7,417 bases of DNA from Actinomycetes bacterium (GCA_021795135.1 JAJYPT010000082.1:1-7417), one strand, 5' to 3'; shown: positions 1 through 6,270, counted from the stretch's first letter. Numbers and translations are program-made. Notes: generated from the sequence alone by a model not told the origin.

Positions 1-508
1 CGTAACTAACAAGAGATTGTCCAGCACCTCGGATCATTTCAAATTCATCTAAAAGACCCTTAGCTTGGGATCTTGTTTCAAAAGCTGCCATAATTGGGCT
101 TTGATGAAATTCTAAATTGTGCTCAGATAAATTAATCTCATCATAGGCATCAAATGCTAAATTGTTGATTCCAATATAGGATTGCATAGCTTTTTGCCAT
201 TTTTTATTATTGCAATTGCGGCTAAATGTGAGTAAAAAATTAATAAGTTTTATACTAGGTGGAAAAGCAATAGAAAGCGGAGCATTAGGATTGAAGAGCG
301 ATTTTATCCCATATTGCAATACTGCTGGCTCTGGAAGTGGGGTAGTAAGACTTGGAGAAAGCCATCCTGCATTTGCCCAAGAAGACCCACTTCCAATGCT
401 TTTTTGTTCCAAAATAGTTACTTCTATGTCATAGTTTTGTAAAAACCAACCAACACTTAGTCCTACTATTCCAGCTCCAACAATTACTACATTTTTTGGA
501 CTAGACAT
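1..508 (-). CDS. DadA-like FAD-dependent D-amino-acid dehydrogenase, C-terminus beyond left edge
   Basis: The 169 N-terminal residues are visible and the frame runs off the left edge. The start shows a dinucleotide-binding fold: a beta strand, then G11-x-G13-x-x-G16 (GAGIVG), and an acidic E34 ending the second strand (TILEQ) that would hold the FAD ribose. Residues 44-52 (WANAGWLSP), followed by a Pro-rich stretch and a NPNAPLSI segment near 73-80, match the layout of E. coli DadA (ANAG, SPG, APL). The family oxidatively deaminates D-amino acids to 2-oxo acids plus ammonia, usually passing electrons to the respiratory chain at the membrane. The ATG overlaps the permease stop codon by one base (TAATG), and AGGA lies 6 bases upstream inside the permease gene, so translation is probably coupled. 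A glycine-oxidase-like or other DAO-family amine oxidase is the main alternative; the C-terminal substrate domain needed to decide is missing. Confidence 0.85.
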   Translation of the reverse strand, partial: MSSPKNVVIVGAGIVGLSVGWFLQNYDIEVTILEQKSIGSGSSWANAGWLSPSLTTPLPEPAVLQYGIKSLFNPNAPLSIAFPPSIKLINFLLTFSRNCNNKKWQKAMQSYIGINNLAFDAYDEINLSEHNLEFHQSPIMAAFETRSQAKGLLDEFEMIRGAGQSLVSY

Positions 509-1941
509 TATTCATCCTGTTTGATAGAAGGGACGATGTTTGAATTTGCATCTATTTCACAACTAGTAACTGTAAGTCGTCCTGGTAGGTTTTTCCTATA
601 TAAAATATAAAAAGTTAAAGAAATAATAACAATGACTCCAGTTATTACTAGATCTCGTGGTGTTTGTTGAGAAAGAGCAATAACAACTCCTATGATTGCC
701 ACTACTGGTGGTATTGGCCACAAAGGCATCTTTAGACCACGTTCCAAATCTTTGTCTCTTACCCTACAAACGAGCGCAGAAATTGCAACGAGCAGATAGA
801 TTGTAACTATTATAACTCCAACAAAGGTAATTAAATTATTTAGAGAATCAAAGATAGATAAAATTCCATTGCCTACTAAAAGAACTAAAAAACCATAAGT
901 TGGAACTTGATTAGAATTAGTATGACTAAAGAACTTATTTAGTTTCCCTGGCCACATTTGATCTCGTCCAGCTGCATAATAAATTCGAGCATAGGCTAAA
1001 TTTCCTGCCAATCCAGTATCGAACATGGCAATAACAACTCCAATTAATAATATCTTTGCACCAAAAGAGCCCATTGTTTGTTTGGCAATTAATGAAAGAG
1101 GCGAAGGATTTGACAAAACAGCAGGTAGATTCTTTATTGCAAAAGTTGCTGCTGTAACTGCGCCTAGTTCAATAATTATAGAAATTCCAGCAGCCCAAAG
1201 TACAGCCCTGGGAAGCATTCGTTTAGCATGAGTTGACTCTTCGGCAAAATAAAGTGGCCAGTCATATCCGTTGTAGGCAAATAGTGCTGGTACAACTGCA
1301 ATCAAAAGACCACCTATACCCACATCTATCAAAGTACCTCCATGAGGCGATGGGATAACTGGATGGGTAAGGGGATTTATACTAAATGAAGAATGGACAA
1401 ATGCAAAAAATGTAAAAGTCAAAATAACACCTAGTTCAAGTATCAACATTAAACTAGTCACCAAACTGGTGGGAGAGATTTTTTGAAAAGATAAAAATGT
1501 AACTAAAACCATCATCACAAGAGCTGTCCAATTGACTGGCAAAGCTGGAATCAAAGAAGAAAGATATGTTGCTGCAGCAACGAGGATAGAAGCTGTTACT
1601 ACTATTCCTAGGACTAGAAATAATATGTTAGTAATGCCTCCCCATATGGGTCCTAAAGCTCTGCGCACGATGGTATAAGCACCTCCTGCAGAAGGAAATA
1701 CCGACCCAACTTCTGCATAAGACAAAGCCATTCCAATAGCTATAAATCCAGCTATTATAAAAGCCCAAATCACTCCAGTTCCAGCAGAGCTAAGACCTGT
1801 GCCATATACTAAAAAAACAGATGTAGTTGGTGATATAGCTGCTATAGCTATAGCCAAAGTATTGATTGGCTTTAGCGATCCTTTTGCTAAAGCAGATCTG
1901 TCAGCAAAATCGTAATTGTCTTTTCCAAGATGCACTGACAT
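508..1941 (-). CDS. APC-superfamily amino-acid permease
   Basis: This is a complete 477-aa polytopic membrane protein of the usual APC length, with about 12 hydrophobic segments. Family landmarks are present. The broken first helix is at residues 29-46 (AISPTTSVF). The helix 2-3 region has GSVFPSAGGAY at 79-89, followed by RRALGP. The helix 6 element is FAYNGYDWPLYFAEES at 221-236, and the loop motif ARIYYAAGRDQMWP is at 318-331. Such permeases import amino acids or amines by proton symport or exchange. The start is supported by AGGGGG five bases before the ATG. The gene is the first of a two-gene unit with the DadA-like enzyme, so its cargo is plausibly the D-amino acid that enzyme oxidises; this is inferred from context only. 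The hydrophilic tail (about residues 455-477) is short and acidic. Fine specificity cannot be read from the sequence. Confidence 0.9.
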   Translation of the reverse strand: MSVHLGKDNYDFADRSALAKGSLKPINTLAIAIAAISPTTSVFLVYGTGLSSAGTGVIWAFIIAGFIAIGMALSYAEVGSVFPSAGGAYTIVRRALGPIWGGITNILFLVLGIVVTASILVAAATYLSSLIPALPVNWTALVMMVLVTFLSFQKISPTSLVTSLMLILELGVILTFTFFAFVHSSFSINPLTHPVIPSPHGGTLIDVGIGGLLIAVVPALFAYNGYDWPLYFAEESTHAKRMLPRAVLWAAGISIIIELGAVTAATFAIKNLPAVLSNPSPLSLIAKQTMGSFGAKILLIGVVIAMFDTGLAGNLAYARIYYAAGRDQMWPGKLNKFFSHTNSNQVPTYGFLVLLVGNGILSIFDSLNNLITFVGVIIVTIYLLVAISALVCRVRDKDLERGLKMPLWPIPPVVAIIGVVIALSQQTPRDLVITGVIVIISLTFYILYRKNLPGRLTVTSCEIDANSNIVPSIKQDE

Positions 1942-1946
1942 ATATT

Positions 1947-1952
1947 CCCCCT
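1947..1952 (-). promoter_or_regulatory. Strong ribosome-binding site of the APC permease
   Basis: Read on the minus strand, AGGGGG lies five bases before the ATG at 1941. It is the most purine-rich Shine-Dalgarno-like stretch I see before any start in the window and fixes the permease start. Confidence 0.6.
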
Positions 1953-1986
1953 GTTAGAAAATGTCCTACTTGGAGGGGAACAATAC

Positions 1987-1992
1987 ATTATA
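1987..1992 (-). promoter_or_regulatory. Candidate -10 box for the permease/dehydrogenase operon
   Basis: The minus strand reads a consensus TATAAT here, which would place a transcription start near 1980 and give a leader of about 40 bases ahead of the permease. No good -35 hexamer lies 16-18 bases upstream, which would suit an activator-dependent or tightly controlled promoter. In such AT-rich DNA the hexamer alone is weak evidence. Confidence 0.4.
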
Positions 1993-1995
1993 AAA

Positions 1996-2019
1996 GGTTT
2001 AGTGGCAATACCTTAGACC
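1996..2019. promoter_or_regulatory. Candidate operator: imperfect inverted repeat between divergent promoters
   Basis: The arms are GGTTTA (1996-2001) and TAGACC (2014-2019), matching at five of six positions, with extra partial symmetry inside (GG...CC). The element lies immediately upstream of the minus-strand TATAAT and over the spacer and -35 zone of both divergent promoters. That is where a local GntR/FadR-type dimer encoded next door would be expected to bind. It does not fit the common FadR-subfamily pattern (GT, three bases, AC) exactly, so the assignment rests on position and symmetry only. Confidence 0.3.
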
Positions 2020-2028
2020 AAATATTAA

Positions 2029-2034
2029 TATAAT
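2029..2034 (+). promoter_or_regulatory. Candidate -10 box for the GntR regulator gene
   Basis: There is a consensus TATAAT on the plus strand. It predicts a transcript start near 2041 and a leader of about 35 bases. The -35 region falls inside the inverted repeat at 1996-2019 and is not recognisable, consistent with autoregulation but not proof of it. The surrounding DNA is nearly all A/T, so a chance match is possible. Confidence 0.35.
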
Positions 2035-2075
2035 TTAATTTTTCATAACTACAGCTAAGATATGCTAGAGGTGAA

Positions 2076-2849
2076 ATGGAATTAGAAAACCCATCCCAAA
2101 CCCAATATCCAGTATTAGCAATAAATGATCTTGCTGGATCTTTGCGTCTACAAAGTGCTCCTGAACAAATAGCAGATCGTATTTTGGCTGCTATTGCAGT
2201 TGGAATTCTTTATCCAGGAGATAAATTGCCATCAGAGCGAGATTTGTCTGTGATGTTAGAAGTAAGTCGCACAACTTTGAGACAAGCAATTAGTCGCTTA
2301 TCTGCTCTTGGGGTACTAGAGGCACAAAGAGGACGACAAGGGGGAACTTTTGTAAAATCTATTCGTAGTCGTTCTATAGAATCTGAAGCAATACTTAGAG
2401 CATTGGGTCCAATATGGGATCAACTTGAAGCAATGCTTGATTATCGCAATCTAGTTCAGCAAATGATTGCTAAAACTGCTGCTCAAAGACGCAAACCTGA
2501 TGATGTAGACAAAATCAAAGAAGCTTTATATGATTACAGCCAAGCCACATCATCTTCACAATCTAGAAAAGCTGATCATAGCTTGCATAATTTCATTGCT
2601 GAAGCTACCAACAATATATATCTGATACAGCTAAATCGAGATCTTTCCACTTCAGCTAATTTGGGTTTTACTGAACATCCTTATTCCAAAGATCTACACG
2701 CCCAAGCTTTGCAACAACATAGTCTACTTGTAGAAGCTATTGCTATGGGCAATTCTACAGAGGCTGAAAAAATAGCTGGCGAACACTTTTTAGTAACTAG
2801 TACCCAGCCTTGGCGAGATGCACTTGCTGGGGTTAGAGAATCTGATTAG
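2076..2849 (+). CDS. GntR-family transcriptional regulator, FadR/FCD subfamily
   Basis: This 257-aa protein has the two-domain FadR layout. The N-terminal winged helix-turn-helix spans about residues 28-95: PGDKLPSERDLS at 47-58, the recognition helix VSRTTLRQAISRL at 63-75, and the wing QGGTFV at 88-93. The C-terminal all-helical FCD ligand domain spans about 110-240. It keeps the residues that bind a metal in many members: D167 and H171 (in DHSLH), H215 and H237. R124 sits at the usual place of a ligand-contacting arginine. Such proteins are DNA-binding repressors or activators released by small carboxylates. The start follows AGAGG four bases upstream. Being divergent from the permease/DadA-like pair, it most likely controls that pair, its effector perhaps being an amino acid or the derived oxo acid (inference). 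It may also affect the plus-strand membrane genes 241 bp downstream. Confidence 0.92.
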   Translation: MELENPSQTQYPVLAINDLAGSLRLQSAPEQIADRILAAIAVGILYPGDKLPSERDLSVMLEVSRTTLRQAISRLSALGVLEAQRGRQGGTFVKSIRSRSIESEAILRALGPIWDQLEAMLDYRNLVQQMIAKTAAQRRKPDDVDKIKEALYDYSQATSSSQSRKADHSLHNFIAEATNNIYLIQLNRDLSTSANLGFTEHPYSKDLHAQALQQHSLLVEAIAMGNSTEAEKIAGEHFLVTSTQPWRDALAGVRESD

Positions 2850-2969
2850 GTTTTGTTCTTGTAATAAAAGCTAAATAACAGCTAAGTATGTAGATCAATT
2901 CTTTCTTTGTTGGGTCTTTGGTTTCAAATAAGTGTTTAGTTTGGTTCTGAGAAAGGAACTAAAATCGTT

Positions 2970-3116
2970 GTGGCTGGACCAATTTTGTATGCTGTAGCCA
3001 TAGTGGTATTGGTAGGTCGTACTAGAAGATGTATTCGTATAAGCAAAGTGGATATGAACAAGGCCATTTTGAATATAAGGGCTGACCATTGTGATTGGTT
3101 TGATATCAAAATATAG
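2970..3116 (+). CDS. Possible small single-span membrane protein (48 codons, GTG start)
   Basis: A short frame is open from the stop at 2937-2939 to the TAG at 3114-3116; the first usable start is GTG at 2970. It encodes a hydrophobic helix (residues 2-16, AGPILYAVAIVVLVG) followed by RTRR, then a polar tail. This is a classic one-span, positive-inside pattern. AAAGGA lies 12 bases before the GTG, a long spacing. Its end overlaps the start of the next membrane gene by 26 bases in another frame, which could couple them. I do not recognise the family. The polar tail looks less protein-like than the helix, so the frame may be a decayed gene or chance. Context, immediately before two small membrane proteins, is the best argument for it. 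Confidence 0.33.
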   Translation: MAGPILYAVAIVVLVGRTRRCIRISKVDMNKAILNIRADHCDWFDIKI

Positions 3117-3552
3117 GCATGTCTGGACAACAGTTATAGTATCTATCGGGGTTAGTTTTTATGCTTGGATATCTACTGGTTTAAAACCATTTAGTCCAGC
3201 TTCTTATATATCGGTAGTTATTCCAGTAATTATTTTGGCCACTATTTTTGTTACTAGCGCAGCTTTATCGCCAAGTCAGATAAAAGCTAGGGATTATTAT
3301 CGCCAACAAGCTGGAGATTTTTCAACCAAGACAGTTTTGCCCTGGGTAATAATTTTTCTTTGTGGTATTGGACTAGAAGCGATAGGACTTGTCTTAGGTG
3401 GTAGGTCTGTTGTGGTTCCAACATTGAGTACTATGATTGATTATTTACTCATAACCCACATCGGCCGCTTTATTTTATTTCTAATCTGGCTAGAGGTTGG
3501 ATGGATGCCAGTAAATAAGTTTATAAATCGTAACCAACGAGACCAGTTATGA
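3091..3552 (+). CDS. Small membrane protein of unknown function, paired with a DUF6186-like protein
   Basis: This 153-aa protein has four hydrophobic segments at about residues 11-29, 38-59, 83-103 and 122-139. Recognisable points are STGLKPFSP at 28-36 after the first span, PTLS at 110-113 and GRFILFLIWLEVGW at 125-138. From memory, similar unnamed proteins occur in Actinobacteria next to DUF6186 genes; this needs a search. The start is taken as GTG at 3091, with AAGGG nine bases upstream and an in-frame stop at 3076. TTG at 3100 is an alternative. Its last codons overlap the next gene as ATGA, so the two are translationally coupled. Residues about 84-143 can be aligned with almost the whole 70-aa neighbour, suggesting duplication. 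No catalytic residues are apparent; a structural or transporter-accessory role is a guess. Confidence 0.75.
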   Translation: MIGLISKYRHVWTTVIVSIGVSFYAWISTGLKPFSPASYISVVIPVIILATIFVTSAALSPSQIKARDYYRQQAGDFSTKTVLPWVIIFLCGIGLEAIGLVLGGRSVVVPTLSTMIDYLLITHIGRFILFLIWLEVGWMPVNKFINRNQRDQL

Positions 3553-3761
3553 TAGGTTCCATTTTGTGGTTGGGTATCATTGGTCTAGCTTTAGGATGGG
3601 AAATTATATGTCGACTAAGCCACAATCGCTTTCTGAGCATTGGACGCCTTGGGTCATTTATTGCGATAAGAATTCCTGGTAGGATAGCCTTGTTTGCTAT
3701 TTGGATATTTATAGGTATCCATGTCTTTAGTAGGTATACAATTCCCACAACTTGGCCATAA
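3549..3761 (+). CDS. DUF6186-like small membrane protein
   Basis: This 70-aa protein has two hydrophobic segments, at about residues 3-20 and 45-60, joined by a basic, Ser-rich linker. The shape matches my memory of DUF6186, a family of small actinobacterial proteins of unknown function. A glutamate (E18) sits at the end of the first helix, a basic CRLSHNR stretch follows, and the second helix begins GRIALFAIW and ends GIHVFSR. The start codon overlaps the stop of the 153-aa gene by four bases (ATGA) and has no convincing ribosome-binding site of its own, so expression probably depends on coupling. The 79-bp gap after it leads to an MFS transporter on the same strand. The family name is recognised by pattern rather than search; no molecular function is known to me. 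Confidence 0.75.
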   Translation: MIGSILWLGIIGLALGWEIICRLSHNRFLSIGRLGSFIAIRIPGRIALFAIWIFIGIHVFSRYTIPTTWP

Positions 3762-3840
3762 GAGTTAAATAATGCAAAATATCATGACTATAATTAGTTT
3801 TTTTGTCAATGAAATATATTCTTAGATCACTTTTGTAAAA
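3762..3840 (+). promoter_or_regulatory. AT-rich gap before the MFS gene, possible promoter
   Basis: The 79 bases hold TTGTCA at 3803-3808 and TATATT at 3815-3820, but these are too close together to be a -35/-10 pair. TATATT alone could serve as a -10, giving a leader of about 14 bases. No Shine-Dalgarno sequence precedes the ATG at 3841. The MFS gene may therefore be read from a short or leaderless transcript, or by read-through from the membrane pair. Confidence 0.25.
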
Positions 3841-5115
3841 ATGGAGAAAATAGATATAGATCCACCTCCACCAGAACTTCGTTTACATACTTGGACTCAT
3901 CCTTCGATATTGGCCCTTGGAATAGCTGCATTTATATCGGGTTTTGGTCAATTTGGAGTAGTTGCTGCCCTTGGGTCTGTGGCTAAAAGTTTGGGTCACA
4001 TAACCCAAGGTTCCACCCTTGCTGACCAAGCAGGCCTTTCTGGAACAGTACTTGGTATCGGCTTAGCTATTGTTCGTCTAGCTTCACTGGGTAGTCTTCC
4101 AATTACTGCTTTAGCAGATCGCTTTGGTCGTCGCATTATCTTATTGATTACAATGGTTGTTGGCCTTATATTGACCATAAGTGCCGCAGGAAGTCCTAGT
4201 TTTTGGTACTTTATTGCTATTTTTGCATTAGGGCGCCCATTTTTGACTTCTACTATTGCATTGGCACAAGTTGCAGCAGCAGAACAAAGCATCTCAAAGG
4301 ATCGAGCCAAAGCAATTGCTCTAATTTCAGGTGGTTATGGACTAGGAGCAGGAACAGTTGCAGTTATTCATAGTCTTAGTGCAAAGATGCTCGGTTTTCG
4401 GGGTGTTTTTGCATTAGCAGTGATTCCACTTATTTTTGTACCATTTCTTCGAAACCGGATTGAAGAATCAGATCGTTTTTCCATATCTGCTGTTTCACTA
4501 AAACGCCCTTTGCCGATTTGGGGAGTAATGGCTCCATTGTTTCGCAAACGGCTATTAATAATGATTGCTTTGGCTTTTGTTATTTCTTTTGTTACAGGTC
4601 CTGCTGATAGTTTTATCTTTATATATGCTCAAAATATAGTCCATCAAGGAGGATTGATAACAGCTGCGATGGTGGTAGGAGCTGGAGCGGTGGGTTTATT
4701 TGGGTTATTGGTTGGACGGTGGTTTGCAGATCGAATTGGACGACGACCAACTACAACATTTGGCGTTGTAGGTGTAGCTATATTTAGTACTATTGCCTAT
4801 ATTGGGTCACCTCCTACTTTAGTAGTTGGCTACATACTTAGTATTTTTTCTGCCTCACTACTTGCGCCAGCAATTGGCGCCTTTTTCAATGAACTGTTTC
4901 CAACCTCTGTCAGAGCATCAGCAACTGGATGGTTTGTATTCTCTGGTGTTATCGGAGCAGTTAGTGGGTTGGTAGTTTTTGGTGAAATAGCTAATACAAC
5001 TAATCACTTTAGTGTTGCAGCTATGTATACATTTTTACCAGTTATTTTGTTTGCATCCTTGTTCTGGACTTTACCTGAAACCAAAGCTCGAGAAATGGAG
5101 GACTTTTTAGAGTAA
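3841..5115 (+). CDS. MFS transporter, metabolite:H+ symporter / sugar-porter type
   Basis: This is a complete 424-aa protein with about 12 predicted spans. The diagnostic loop 2-3 motif A is LADRFGRR at 91-98, and it is repeated in the second half as ADRIGRR at 296-302, the pseudo-symmetry expected of MFS proteins. NELFPTSVRASATGW at 350-364 and the terminal LPETKAREMED at 411-421 are typical of the metabolite:H+ symporter and sugar-porter groups, which import organic acids, aromatic acids, osmolytes or sugars with protons. The substrate is not readable. The N-terminus has a Pro-rich cytoplasmic tail (PPPPEL at 8-13). An in-frame stop at 3823-3825 limits upstream extension, so the ATG at 3841 is the only reasonable start despite lacking a ribosome-binding site. 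The gene follows the DUF6186-like pair on the same strand and may be co-transcribed with it. Confidence 0.9.
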   Translation: MEKIDIDPPPPELRLHTWTHPSILALGIAAFISGFGQFGVVAALGSVAKSLGHITQGSTLADQAGLSGTVLGIGLAIVRLASLGSLPITALADRFGRRIILLITMVVGLILTISAAGSPSFWYFIAIFALGRPFLTSTIALAQVAAAEQSISKDRAKAIALISGGYGLGAGTVAVIHSLSAKMLGFRGVFALAVIPLIFVPFLRNRIEESDRFSISAVSLKRPLPIWGVMAPLFRKRLLIMIALAFVISFVTGPADSFIFIYAQNIVHQGGLITAAMVVGAGAVGLFGLLVGRWFADRIGRRPTTTFGVVGVAIFSTIAYIGSPPTLVVGYILSIFSASLLAPAIGAFFNELFPTSVRASATGWFVFSGVIGAVSGLVVFGEIANTTNHFSVAAMYTFLPVILFASLFWTLPETKAREMEDFLE

Positions 5116-5214
5116 TAAGGAGATATTTCAAAAATCAATAGTTAAATTTATAGATATTTTTTCTTGTATTTTCCTCAATTGAAATCATAAACACTTTTAA
5201 AACTTATTTTGGTT

Positions 5215-5244
5215 AAAACACAATTGTTGTTTTTTAATTTTTTT
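5215..5244 (+). terminator. Weak candidate terminator between convergent genes
   Basis: AAAACA (5215-5220) can pair with TGTTTT (5228-5233) around a 7-base loop, and a T-rich run continues to 5244. The six-pair stem is almost all A-U, so it would be a poor intrinsic terminator by itself. It is the only hairpin-plus-T-tract I see in the 161-bp gap (5116-5276) separating the plus-strand MFS gene from the minus-strand dehydrogenase. The rest of the gap is featureless A/T-rich DNA. Confidence 0.25.
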
Positions 5245-5276
5245 GACTTTATTTACTAAATTTTCGCCAAAAAAGA

Positions 5277-6254
5277 TTATAGCTTTATTCGTTTCCAAGA
5301 TTCTAGATTGAGAGCGTTTTGGGGAGTTTTAGCCAATGCTTGGATAATATTTTCTACAGCTTCAGCTGTCATTGCCTTTCTGGTTTCAATAGTTGTAGTT
5401 GCCACATGAGGAGATAGGATTACTTGATTCATCTCTATCAAGTCTTGACTTATATGAGGCTCATATTCAAAGACGTCTAGAGCAGCTCCACTTATTTGAC
5501 CAGACTTCAAAGCTTGTATGAGACTAGATTCATCTATAACAGGACCTCTACTAATGTTTACAATCTTAGAACTAGATTTCATAAGTTTAAAAGATTTGGT
5601 ATTGATTAAATGATAGGTATCTTCCTTTAAAGGAACGCAAAGTACGACTACATCAGAGATAGATAGCAGTTGTGATATTTCTCTATATCCACTATGGCCT
5701 TCGAGAGCACCATGTGCTCTCGAATAAATTGCTTCAAATCCTAGTTTTTTAACTAAATCAAAAAGAGTTTTGCCAACCCTACCATAACCGATTATCCCTA
5801 TTGTTTGGGATGAGAAATCATGAGCCATTATCGGATATTTGAACATTTCATTAGCAAACCCATTGCTGTTTTTACTTCTAGTCAAATGATCATTTTCTAC
5901 AATATTTCTTACACTTGCAACAACTAAACTAACTCCTAATTCTCCCGTAGCACGGGTTACAGAATTTGGAGTATTGGTAACTAGTATTCCAAGTTTTGAA
6001 GCTTGGGATATATCTATATAGTCATAGCCAACTCCATAAGATGAAATTACTTTTAGCTTTGGCATAGATATAAGCTCATCATATCCAAGTGGAAAACTAG
6101 GAGTAGTAATGAATGCATCTATATTTTTCAATTTATCCAGAGTAGGTAGACCAAAGCTCCACTTGTAGTCCTCGGAAGGATTTTCAAATCCAATTAGTTC
6201 AGAAATACTATGACAAGTAAAAATTTTAGGTGAAAGCTGATTTGTATATTTCAT
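5277..6254 (-). CDS. D-isomer-specific 2-hydroxyacid dehydrogenase (glyoxylate/hydroxypyruvate/2-ketogluconate reductase type)
   Basis: This complete 325-aa protein has normal family length. The outer catalytic domain carries SSYGVGYDYID at 71-81. The nucleotide-binding domain has GIIGYGRVG at 153-161 (G156, G158, G161). The catalytic set is intact: R236 in NISRGPVID, E265 in DVFEYEP and H283 in SPHVAT. The family reduces 2-oxo acids to D-2-hydroxy acids, or the reverse, in the cytoplasm. After the second beta strand the sequence is YSR (177-179) instead of an acidic residue, which in glyoxylate/hydroxypyruvate reductases goes with NADP(H) preference (inference). The segment before the Rossmann motif (AHDFSSQT, 144-151) lacks the usual glycine and lysine of G-x-x-L-x-G-K-T. 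The gene starts 16 bp after an ACS-type MFS gene, with only a weak GAAGAAAG signal, so it is probably the second gene of that operon. The order resembles kguT-kguD. Confidence 0.9.
   Translation of the reverse strand: MKYTNQLSPKIFTCHSISELIGFENPSEDYKWSFGLPTLDKLKNIDAFITTPSFPLGYDELISMPKLKVISSYGVGYDYIDISQASKLGILVTNTPNSVTRATGELGVSLVVASVRNIVENDHLTRSKNSNGFANEMFKYPIMAHDFSSQTIGIIGYGRVGKTLFDLVKKLGFEAIYSRAHGALEGHSGYREISQLLSISDVVVLCVPLKEDTYHLINTKSFKLMKSSSKIVNISRGPVIDESSLIQALKSGQISGAALDVFEYEPHISQDLIEMNQVILSPHVATTTIETRKAMTAEAVENIIQALAKTPQNALNLESWKRIKL
5700..5724. repeat. Perfect 11-bp inverted repeat inside the dehydrogenase gene
   Basis: The arms TTCGAGAGCAC (5700-5710) and GTGCTCTCGAA (5714-5724) are exact reverse complements separated by CAT. 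In the mRNA (minus strand) this would form an 11-pair hairpin with a 3-base loop, stronger in G/C than the surrounding sequence. It encodes Y177 (last base) to E185, just after the cofactor-discriminating residues. The reading frame is undisturbed. Confidence 0.8.
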
Positions 6255-6270
6255 TTACTTTCTTCAAATC

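Noticed and set aside
210..434. Plus-strand 74-codon frame at the left edge
   Set aside because: It lies opposite the DadA-like gene, whose FAD motif and ANAG segment are unmistakable.
1025..1231. Plus-strand 68-codon frame inside the APC permease gene
   Set aside because: It is antisense to conserved permease sequence and has no supporting start signal.
1833..1858. Short repetitive TATAGC pattern near the permease start
   Set aside because: It simply encodes the Ala/Ile-rich first helix (AIAIAAI) and is not an independent repeat.
2869..2884. AGCT repeated around a 7-base spacer after the regulator stop, considered as a terminator
   Set aside because: A four-pair stem with no following T-run is too weak to call.
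2895..3130. Two overlapping minus-strand frames of 64 codons in the gap after the regulator
   Set aside because: Their translations have no domain or sensible helix pattern, no good ribosome-binding site, and oppose the strand of the flanking genes. The plus-strand frame at 2970 is the better candidate.
3521..3748. Minus-strand 75-codon frame opposite the DUF6186-like gene
   Set aside because: The plus-strand frame has the coupled ATGA start and a family-like two-helix pattern; the opposite frame has neither.
3996..4310. Minus-strand 104-codon frame inside the MFS gene
   Set aside because: It is antisense to motif A and the helix 3-5 region of a complete MFS protein.
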